Shown here one piece after another: positions 51,389-58,937 of a stretch of DNA of 64,000 nt. This DNA is from BNXB01 sp031556375. GTDB taxonomy: Bacteria > Bacteroidota > Bacteroidia > Bacteroidales > Azobacteroidaceae. The translations under genes and the position numbers were made by a program. The notes beneath the pieces are model-generated. The model was not told where the DNA came from, searched no databases, and was given only the letters and a program-made list of their open reading frames with translations. The DNA lies in NCBI GenBank assembly GCA_031556375.1, contig JAVBTA010000011.1:62001-126000 (forward strand), given 5' to 3'. Numbering within the stretch: the stretch's first letter is position 1; every line of letters begins with the position of its first letter.

Positions 51389-52762
51389 ATGCAAAGACGC
51401 GATTTCCTGAGAAATACTCTGACAGGGGCAGCCGTTCTTGGTGCCACCAATTTCATTCCAGGAGGAGTTTCAAGAGTATTCGGGCAAGACGCCCCAAGTA
51501 ACCGCATACGTATCGGAGTGATCGGATGCCGTAATCAAGGATGGAGCAATCTCCAGGCTTTTCTTCAACACCCTGGAACCGAATGTGTTTCTATCTGTGA
51601 CATCGATGATGAATGGCTGGGAAAACGTTCGGCCGAACTGGAAAAGAAAACAGGAAAGAAACCGGCACAAATGGTGAAAGACTGGCGTAAAGTCATAGAC
51701 AATAAAGAGGTCGATCTGGTCATTATCGGTACACCTGACCATTGGCACTGCCTACCCTTAGTAGCAGCCTGCGAAGTGGGAAAAGACGTATATGTAGAAA
51801 AACCATTGGCAAATACTATTGAAGAATGCGATCTGATGGTACGGGCCACCCGCAAATATAACCGTATTGTCCAGGTCGGACAATGGCAACGTAGTGATCC
51901 GCACTGGGACGAGGCAGCTGCATTCGTGCAATCGGGACAACTCGGACGCATTCGTACTGTAAAAGCCTGGGCTTATCAAACCAGCAAATGGACTCTCCCT
52001 AAGGTACCGGATTCCACACCTCCGGCAGGAGTAGATTACGATATGTGGTTAGGGCCGGCTCCCAAACGTCCATATAACGATAATCGTTTCCATTATAATT
52101 TCCGGTTTTTCTGGGATTACGCAGGTGGACTGATGGCCGACTGGGGAGTTCACCTTCTTGATTATGCATTGAAAGGGATGAATGTAGGACTACCATTATA
52201 TGTTAATGGTTCGGGAGGCAAATTTGCTTACCCGGACGATGCGATGGAAACTCCCGATACCCTGATGGCGACTTACAGATATAAAGACTTCAATATTATC
52301 TGGGATCACGCCTGTGGCATCGGTACAGGATTATTCAACCGCCCGGAAGGAGTGGCTTTCTTCGGTGAAAACGGAACCCTTTTGCTTACCCGTTCAGGTT
52401 GGGAAGTGATGGCCGAAAAAACCAATTCAGGGAGAAACTTCCCCTATTGTTATCCATGTGATAATGAGCGTAAAACCCCTACTCCACGAATGGAAGCCAT
52501 AGAATGGAAAAAAGGCGAAGGAAAAGGTTTGTATAACCATACCGGTAACATGCTGGAATGTATGAAAACCCGTCAACTACCGAATGCGGACATTGAAATC
52601 GGATCTGAAGCTGCAAAACTGGCTCATATAGCCAATATCTCCTGCCGCCTTGGACGTGGATTGAATTGGGATGCCAAAGCAAATAATTTCGGATCGGACA
52701 AACAGGCCAATGAGTTTATTAAAGCTCATTACCGAGAACCATGGAAATTACCGAAAATTTAA
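51389..52762 (+). CDS. exported Gfo/Idh/MocA family oxidoreductase (twin-arginine signal)
   Basis: 457 residues from the ATG at 51389 (31 upstream codons open but not coding-like). Twin-arginine signal MQRRDFLRNTLTGAAVLGA. Rossmann NAD(P)-binding domain RIRIGVIGCRNQGW (about residues 45-58), then VIIGTPDHWHCLPLV, DVYVEKPLANTIEE with the catalytic-type EKP, and VGQWQRSD. The C-terminal half has WLGPAPKRPYN and WDYAGGLMADWGVHLLDYA. This subgroup is exported folded and oxidises or reduces sugar 3-OH groups, acting with DUF1080 proteins such as the one at 54066. Substrate not shown. Confidence 0.92.
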   Translation: MQRRDFLRNTLTGAAVLGATNFIPGGVSRVFGQDAPSNRIRIGVIGCRNQGWSNLQAFLQHPGTECVSICDIDDEWLGKRSAELEKKTGKKPAQMVKDWRKVIDNKEVDLVIIGTPDHWHCLPLVAACEVGKDVYVEKPLANTIEECDLMVRATRKYNRIVQVGQWQRSDPHWDEAAAFVQSGQLGRIRTVKAWAYQTSKWTLPKVPDSTPPAGVDYDMWLGPAPKRPYNDNRFHYNFRFFWDYAGGLMADWGVHLLDYALKGMNVGLPLYVNGSGGKFAYPDDAMETPDTLMATYRYKDFNIIWDHACGIGTGLFNRPEGVAFFGENGTLLLTRSGWEVMAEKTNSGRNFPYCYPCDNERKTPTPRMEAIEWKKGEGKGLYNHTGNMLECMKTRQLPNADIEIGSEAAKLAHIANISCRLGRGLNWDAKANNFGSDKQANEFIKAHYREPWKLPKI

Positions 52763-52790
52763 ATTGCAATATCTTATTCGCGAGAATAGA

Positions 52791-52832
52791 AAAATCCCGG
52801 TCTACCTACATTTTGTAGCTGACCGGGATTTT
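52791..52832. terminator. bidirectional terminator
   Basis: AAAATCCCGGTC (52791-52802) pairs perfectly with 52821-52832, with a nested small hairpin (52806-52818) in the loop and a T-run on the plus side. It separates the convergent Gfo/Idh and M48 genes. Confidence 0.85.
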
Positions 52833-52849
52833 TTTCCGGGCCTGATATC

Positions 52850-53980
52850 CTATTCCAAATTTATTGAAGTTATCTCCGGTTTCGCCTTTATCAACAAAAA
52901 CAACGAATCCAGTTTTTGGTTATCTGAATATTTCTTTGTATCTTTATCTAAATATTCCTGAATATATTCAACCCTATGCTTTGTTAATGGGTGAGTACTC
53001 ACAAATTCCGATAAATCATTCGTGTCCGTATTTTCATCATCAGAAGAGATTGTATTAAACAATTGAATTATTCCCTGAGGATCAATGCCTGATTTTTGCA
53101 TTACTTCCAATGCCCTGACATCGGCTTCTTTTTCCATGCTGCGGGAATATTCCAGCCCTTGAAATTGATTAATATTCTGGAAAACGACAGCAGTGACTCC
53201 TCCTATATCTCCCAATACCAAAGAGACAGCAAAATATCCGGACAAAGATCTGAATATACTCTTTAATGAATGCTGTAATTCGACATGGGAACTTTCATGA
53301 GCCAGCAATGCAGCCAAAGCTTCCGGCTTTTCTATTTCATCAATGATTCCGCTGTAAACGGCAATACGTCCTCCCGGGAGAGCATACGCATTTACAGTTT
53401 CCGAATTCAATACAGTAATTGTATAATCATATTCGCGATCCAAATTCATTTCTGTAAAAAATTCCTGAAGCAAAGCCCCTTTTATGGTATCTTCAACATA
53501 TGATTCAGCAGAACTCTCATATGCAGCATCTCCAATCGACTTTTCCATAGATTTAGGAACCTTAGTCGCGGTATATTCCGCAATACCAGGAATAACAACC
53601 TTGAAAAGGAAAACGGCAACAGCCAATAGAGAAAGAATTATACCAAGCAGGATAACCCAACCTTTTGACATAAAAGAAGACAAATGTTTCTGTCCGAAAG
53701 AAAAATTAGGATAAACAAATTTGAAAGAAGAAAGGATTTTTTTATCAAATATCTCCAATACCTGAAAAGGATAATTTCCATATTTTATTCTGAGTTTACC
53801 ACGACCTATCTCCATATCTTTCTTTGAGATAGTATCTATACTCCATGTCAGGACTTCCTGTATCTGTCCTGTTTCACTTAATATCCGGATTACAATTGCG
53901 TGTCTGTCAAGCGTTACTTCACAAGGAAAAGTTTTTGAAACGACTCCATTAAAATACCGGCCTTGAAATTCTGTTTTCAT
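52850..53980 (-). CDS. M48 family metalloprotease with membrane anchor
   Basis: 376 residues. Residues 1-~105 form a cytoplasmic-looking N-terminal domain, a membrane helix spans ~112-133 (VILLGIILSLLAVAVFLFKV), and the catalytic domain follows: NAYALPGGRIAVYSG, the zinc motif HESSH in LLAHESSHVELQHSL (about 228-232), and third-ligand region MEKEADVRALEVMQKSG. Ste24/HtpX-like proteases of this type degrade or mature envelope proteins. It sits between two genes of the Gfo/Idh-DUF1080 set but has its own promoter and terminators, so no shared role is implied. Confidence 0.9.
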   Translation of the reverse strand: MKTEFQGRYFNGVVSKTFPCEVTLDRHAIVIRILSETGQIQEVLTWSIDTISKKDMEIGRGKLRIKYGNYPFQVLEIFDKKILSSFKFVYPNFSFGQKHLSSFMSKGWVILLGIILSLLAVAVFLFKVVIPGIAEYTATKVPKSMEKSIGDAAYESSAESYVEDTIKGALLQEFFTEMNLDREYDYTITVLNSETVNAYALPGGRIAVYSGIIDEIEKPEALAALLAHESSHVELQHSLKSIFRSLSGYFAVSLVLGDIGGVTAVVFQNINQFQGLEYSRSMEKEADVRALEVMQKSGIDPQGIIQLFNTISSDDENTDTNDLSEFVSTHPLTKHRVEYIQEYLDKDTKKYSDNQKLDSLFLLIKAKPEITSINLE

Positions 53981-54000
53981 ATTTTTTTATTTAGAGGGAA

Positions 54001-54008
54001 CAAAGCTA
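54001..54008 (-). promoter_or_regulatory. -7 promoter box for the M48 gene
   Basis: Minus strand TAGCTTTG, consensus TAnnTTTG, 20 bases before the start codon. Confidence 0.6.
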
Positions 54009-54017
54009 ATCAAAAAT

Positions 54018-54047
54018 AACTAAAGCAGAGAGACCTCTGCTTTAGTT
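54018..54047 (-). terminator. Rho-independent terminator after the DUF1080 gene
   Basis: Perfect 13-bp stem AACTAAAGCAGAG (54018-54030) with 4-nt loop and complement at 54035-54047, followed on the minus strand by ATTTTTG. It lies directly upstream of the M48 promoter. Confidence 0.8.
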
Positions 54048-54065
54048 ATCTTAAGTACCCTTAAT

Positions 54066-57000
54066 TTACTTCAGTTCTTTGATACGAATATTGCGGAACT
54101 TTACCGGCGAACCATGTCCCAAGAAGCCTATATGGCCTGTTTTATTGAACAATCCGGGATGTTTTTTTCCATCCAGCGTACCATTTTTAGCTGCTTCACG
54201 AATGTTTCCATCCAAAATCACTTCTCCATTTAAAGTGATCTTGATATGGTCTCCGTTTGCAATAATTTCTTCATAATTCCATTCTCCTACAGGCTTCAGG
54301 AACCCTCGTTTTGCAGGAATCACACCATAAACCGATCCATGATACTGGTATTTTTGCAGATCTTTATATACAGGACTTTCACTATCCAAAATTTGCAGTT
54401 CCATGCCGACATATGCAGCATCACCTTCCATCGGAGTACGGATGCCCAATCCATTGTTGGCAGCAGGCGTTAGCTGGAATTCAAAACGGAAGACAAAATT
54501 TCCATACTCGTCTTTTGTGTATAGGTTACCACCAAAACTACGACTTGGAATCAAGGAGATAGTACCGTCCTGTAAAGTATAATCGACTGTATTTCCTGTC
54601 CACTCATACATATTAGTTCCATCGAACAAGACTTTAAATCCTTCTTTTACTTCCTCAGCGGAAAGTTTGAAAGGTTCCTTTTTAGGTAATTCTTTTACGT
54701 ATAAGTTACGATAAAACACCTTACTTCCATGGGCTTGTAACTCTATTTGTTCTATCGGAAAAATAGGTTGTTTGCGATCCCAATAATTTTCAAGTATCAC
54801 TTCATTCACAACTTTTTCCCCATTGAGGATGACAGTTACCCGGTCACCGACCATCTTGATATACATAGAGTTCCATTCACCTAATTTATTATCCGCGACT
54901 TTGGTTGGTTTACTCTCATGTGTTTTGTTGTTGTACAAACCACCGGATCCCACTTGAGCTCCAACATTTACACGGGCTGTATCCCAGATCTGAACCTGAG
55001 GAGTTCCACGAAGATATATACCGGCATCAGCTTCTTTCCCGGATGGATCGAGCAACCAGTCCACGTACATTTCAAAATCGCCATATTGCTTTTCTGTACA
55101 AAGGTTATCATACCCTTTTCCATCGAAAACGAGGCAACCATTCTCCACTTTCCAGTCCTGACGCATCTGTTCATCAGCCTTTTCCTGGGCTTTTGCCAAA
55201 TCAGCAGGTTTCATTTTCGACCGTTTGATCGGGTTTTCAACTAATCCTTTCCATCCATTCAGAGTTTTACCATCAAACATAGAAACAAAACCGTCCTCTT
55301 TTGGCATTTCGTTCAGTTGTTTACGGATAGCCTCTCTTTGGTAACCTGCATCCGGATTATCCAATACCCGAATCACTTTTTCCAACAGATTACGAACTAT
55401 TTGCCCTGTATATTCCGGATGATTAGCTGCAATAGTCATCACTGCATTAGCTGCAGTTTGTTGAACCGGTTTGTTATCAAGAAAATCTCCAGCATAGAGC
55501 ATCGCCAGAAAAGTTCCTGTTTGCCCTATACGACGAAGAATATTATTCTTTTGATCATCGGTCTTAGCAATTTCCATCGCTTTTCGCAAGAAAATAAGAC
55601 GGTTTTCCGGTGTGAGAGAAGGAAGAGACACCAAACGGACATAAGCTGTCATCGCTTTATCAAAATATGTAGCGCCCGAAGGATCTGTACATACGGCATA
55701 CAATTCACCCGCAGCCTCAGTTCCTTCCCAATTATAAATCGCATCGAAAGCTGCATCTTTAGCAACACCCTTTCCATTTTTAAATCCTGAAACGATAACC
55801 GGCAGAGCCGATTTATCTCCAGTAGCTGATAATACTATATAATAGAGATACTTCTTGCTTTCACCCGCCTGAACCATTCTTTTATTAACATTCGCAGCCT
55901 GATCTGCTGGCGATTGAGAGGCTATGGACGCAATTACAGCTTGTTGAAGAGGGACTATCGCATTACCATCAGCCGTCTCGAGCATACCACAAAGCAACGG
56001 AAAGTCTCTTTCGGAAACAACATCTTTCAAGGCTGTATAAGCTGCTTTTTTCACTTCCGGAGAACCCGATTTGATCTGCTCCAATACGGTATTCAGTGCA
56101 ACATCAGCTTTTCTCAATGCCAAAAGTTGTAATATAGCTACTTTTCCCGCATCTGTAGATTCCGGAATTGTTCTTACCAACGATTGAACAATATTTCCAT
56201 TAAAAGATTCCAACGCATTTTGTCCGACTTTCACAACCTGAGGGTCTTTATTCGCCAACAATTCTGTCAATGCAGGAATTGTACTCACACCTCCTATTTT
56301 CACAAGAGCAAATGATGCAGCATTCTTCACATTCAAATCAGTATCTTTTAACTGAGCAAGAAGGATTTTTTTACAAGGAGAATCCGGATCATTCATCAGA
56401 GCGTTAATGATCGTATTTTTCTCAGGACATTTACTTTCCCGTCCAATCCAGCTAAGAACATCCACTTTAACATCCGCTTTTGCTTTTGACACTGATTTCA
56501 GCACATCCGTATACATACCCTTATTGGAATAAGCAGAAGCAAAATCCAATGCGGCATTCCGGTATGCTTTATCCGAATCTTTCAATGAAGTTGACAACAG
56601 CTTCGTTGGGTTTGAATTTTGTGAAAACAATATTTCCAAAGCCGCAATACGAGTACTTGTTTGTCCCGCTTTTGTAGCTGCTTTCAATAAATCTTCAGCA
56701 GCTTTTGTTGCTGTTTGAGTATTTCCTTCCGCTGCAACTTTTTTGATCAACGCAACATAAGCTTCGTTAGCTCCGGTTTTATCCATTTTATAACCGACAG
56801 CGGCAGCTGCTTTTCCGACAGCATCCAGCGATTTATCTGTTCCAATACGACTTACAGTATAAAGAACTACCTTTTGCATATTTTCATCGCCGTTTCCGAT
56901 CAGGCTTGCGATCAGGCTTTCATCTACTTTCATTTTAGCTTCTCCGATAGCTAATATTACATCCTGCTGTGTTTTAACCGTTCCCATACGTTTCAACAAA

Positions 57001-57512
57001 GCCGTTTGTAAAGCCTGTTTCGCTTTTTCAGTATTAATACTAGCCAAAGCACGGGCTGCAGGACCACAAAGATCTTCCTGATTCAGATAGCGTCCCAAAG
57101 CCTCAACACATTCATCCTGCCCACAAATCTGTAGTTCACGGATAATAAAAGCTTTTGTTTCTCTTTCCGTCACCATATCCAGCGCTTTCACATAAGCATT
57201 GGAAACGGTTAAACGGGCGCTCTCCTGTCCTTTTGCTGACACATAATTGGCTAATCCGCTCAATGCATAATCCATTGGAGCATTTGTTCCTTTTCCAGGA
57301 GCATTAATCATCTTTACAAGGTAAATGACTCCATCTTCCTCTGTCGATGCCAATTCGGCGATCAACTTGTCATAAGCTGCCTGTTTGTTTGCCGGCATTT
57401 GAGCCAAAACATCGGCAGCTGTTGTTTTTGCGGTCCTGTTTACCGGAGTCTGAGCCATCAGCACATTTCCCAACAAAAGGATTCCGACCAATAATATATA
57501 TATCTTCTTCAT
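54066..57512 (-). CDS. exported HEAT-repeat protein with two DUF1080 (3-keto-disaccharide hydrolase) domains
   Basis: 1148 residues from the ATG at 57512 (signal peptide MKKIYILLVGILLLGNVLMA; the frame opens 9 codons earlier). Residues ~30-700 are alpha-helical HEAT-like repeats (DTDLNVKNAASFALVKIGGV, DPQVVKVGQNALESFNG). Two laminin-G-like DUF1080 domains follow: FVSMFDGKTLNGWKGL (~740-930) and FKVLFDGTNMYEWTGN (~955-1148), each with the GIYLRG/LGIRTP and HGS(x)V motifs. DUF1080 proteins hydrolyse or eliminate 3-keto-glycosides formed by Gfo/Idh enzymes. The next gene upstream (34 bases) is such an oxidoreductase; the two form an operon. Confidence 0.9.
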   Translation of the reverse strand: MKKIYILLVGILLLGNVLMAQTPVNRTAKTTAADVLAQMPANKQAAYDKLIAELASTEEDGVIYLVKMINAPGKGTNAPMDYALSGLANYVSAKGQESARLTVSNAYVKALDMVTERETKAFIIRELQICGQDECVEALGRYLNQEDLCGPAARALASINTEKAKQALQTALLKRMGTVKTQQDVILAIGEAKMKVDESLIASLIGNGDENMQKVVLYTVSRIGTDKSLDAVGKAAAAVGYKMDKTGANEAYVALIKKVAAEGNTQTATKAAEDLLKAATKAGQTSTRIAALEILFSQNSNPTKLLSTSLKDSDKAYRNAALDFASAYSNKGMYTDVLKSVSKAKADVKVDVLSWIGRESKCPEKNTIINALMNDPDSPCKKILLAQLKDTDLNVKNAASFALVKIGGVSTIPALTELLANKDPQVVKVGQNALESFNGNIVQSLVRTIPESTDAGKVAILQLLALRKADVALNTVLEQIKSGSPEVKKAAYTALKDVVSERDFPLLCGMLETADGNAIVPLQQAVIASIASQSPADQAANVNKRMVQAGESKKYLYYIVLSATGDKSALPVIVSGFKNGKGVAKDAAFDAIYNWEGTEAAGELYAVCTDPSGATYFDKAMTAYVRLVSLPSLTPENRLIFLRKAMEIAKTDDQKNNILRRIGQTGTFLAMLYAGDFLDNKPVQQTAANAVMTIAANHPEYTGQIVRNLLEKVIRVLDNPDAGYQREAIRKQLNEMPKEDGFVSMFDGKTLNGWKGLVENPIKRSKMKPADLAKAQEKADEQMRQDWKVENGCLVFDGKGYDNLCTEKQYGDFEMYVDWLLDPSGKEADAGIYLRGTPQVQIWDTARVNVGAQVGSGGLYNNKTHESKPTKVADNKLGEWNSMYIKMVGDRVTVILNGEKVVNEVILENYWDRKQPIFPIEQIELQAHGSKVFYRNLYVKELPKKEPFKLSAEEVKEGFKVLFDGTNMYEWTGNTVDYTLQDGTISLIPSRSFGGNLYTKDEYGNFVFRFEFQLTPAANNGLGIRTPMEGDAAYVGMELQILDSESPVYKDLQKYQYHGSVYGVIPAKRGFLKPVGEWNYEEIIANGDHIKITLNGEVILDGNIREAAKNGTLDGKKHPGLFNKTGHIGFLGHGSPVKFRNIRIKELK

Positions 57513-57546
57513 AATATTCCTTTTTATCCGATTTACCAATTATAAA

Positions 57547-58806
57547 TTATATGTTCCACGGTGCACGCATAGGCTGATCCAGTAACCTGTTAGCAGCCTC
57601 ATCATCAATAAATTCAATCTTCACCGGATCGAAATGCAGCGTACGATTCAAGCGTAGTGCGACCATTCCCAGATTCACAATCGTAGCCGAACGGAAACCA
57701 TTGCGTTCATTCAATGCAAAAGGCTGACGGGTACGAACACTTTCAAGAAAATCAGTAATCTGCGGTTCTGGTTCGGGATAAGCTGCTAATTTCTTTTCCC
57801 AAGCAGGAATATCACAAACAAAATTTTTATATACATTTCCATTCGGACCGGCAATATAAGGAGTATCAGGATCTCCGAAATCACCACCCCAAAGTACGAT
57901 TTGACAACCGTCATCATACGTATAAGTAATAGAACGCCATGTACCTACAGCATCCGGATGTTGTTGAGGAGCATCTACTTCTATTTTTACAGGGCTTGTA
58001 TGGTCTTTTCCAAGAATATATTGCACAGGATCGATGTAATGTTGTCCCATATCGCCTAATCCGCCTCCGTCATAATCCCAGTATCCACGAAATGTACCAT
58101 GTGTACGGTGTTTGTTATACGGACGATAAGGCGCCGGACCTAACCACATATCATAATCCAATTCAGCAGGCACTGGTTCCGGTTCAAGGTATTCTTTCCC
58201 TACCCAGTAGAATTTCCAGTCGAAACCGGTATGTTTACTGATAGTCACTTTCAACGGCCAACCGAGCATACCACTCTGAACCAATTTTTTCAAAGGTTTT
58301 ACAGGAGTACCCAATCCATAGAACGGATCGGCAAAACGGAACCATGTATTCAGGCGGAAAATACGTCCGTATTGTTGCATAGCTTCCATTACTCTTTTTC
58401 CCTCTCCGATAGTACGTGTCATCGGTTTTTCACACCAGATATCTTTTCCGGCCTTAGCTGCTTCGACCGACATAATACCATGCCAATGAGGAGGCGTAGC
58501 AATATGTACTATATCGACATTCGGATCCAGAATCAGATCACGGAAATCGTGATAAGCCGCGATTTTTTCTTTCACGAGATTTTTTCCTAATTCAAGGTGT
58601 TTTTTGTCCACATCACATACTGCGACAAGACGCGTTCCGGCATAGTTCAAGTGTCCCCGTCCCATACTTCCGGTTCCGATAATTCCTTTTGTCAGTTGAT
58701 CACTAGGAGCAATGTATCCATTTCCTCCTAAAACGTTTCTCGGCACAATAGAAAATGCCGCAATTCCCCCAAGTGCTTTGAGGAAATCCCTTCTGTTAGT
58801 TCTCAT
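57547..58806 (-). CDS. exported Gfo/Idh/MocA family oxidoreductase (twin-arginine signal)
   Basis: 419 residues. Twin-arginine signal MRTNRRDFLKALGGIAAFSI. NAD(P)-binding domain LTKGIIGTGSMGRGHL (about 38-53), VHIATPPHWHGIMSV, DIWCEKPMTRTIGEG with EKP, and later WLGPAPYRPYNKHRTHG and YDGGGLGDMGQHYID. Paralogous to the protein at 51389 but in a different subgroup. Operonic with the DUF1080 protein. Inferred role: forming or reducing 3-keto-sugars in the periplasm. A weak -7-like sequence (TATATTTA) is the only promoter candidate upstream. Confidence 0.92.
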   Translation of the reverse strand: MRTNRRDFLKALGGIAAFSIVPRNVLGGNGYIAPSDQLTKGIIGTGSMGRGHLNYAGTRLVAVCDVDKKHLELGKNLVKEKIAAYHDFRDLILDPNVDIVHIATPPHWHGIMSVEAAKAGKDIWCEKPMTRTIGEGKRVMEAMQQYGRIFRLNTWFRFADPFYGLGTPVKPLKKLVQSGMLGWPLKVTISKHTGFDWKFYWVGKEYLEPEPVPAELDYDMWLGPAPYRPYNKHRTHGTFRGYWDYDGGGLGDMGQHYIDPVQYILGKDHTSPVKIEVDAPQQHPDAVGTWRSITYTYDDGCQIVLWGGDFGDPDTPYIAGPNGNVYKNFVCDIPAWEKKLAAYPEPEPQITDFLESVRTRQPFALNERNGFRSATIVNLGMVALRLNRTLHFDPVKIEFIDDEAANRLLDQPMRAPWNI

Positions 58807-58880
58807 AGGATTATATTAAGTTTATGTTTTTCATTAAAGAGCGGTAAATATAGTCATTTTTGTTCAATTTTTTAAAATAG

Positions 58881-58913
58881 AAAAGAGGAAATGTTACAAT
58901 CATTTCCTCTTTT
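58881..58913. terminator. terminator after the M16 peptidase gene
   Basis: Perfect 13-bp stem AAAAGAGGAAATG (58881-58893) and complement (58901-58913) with a 7-nt loop; A/T-rich flanks permit function in both directions. Confidence 0.8.
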
Positions 58914-58937
58914 CCGGTTATAATACAATCTTATGAA

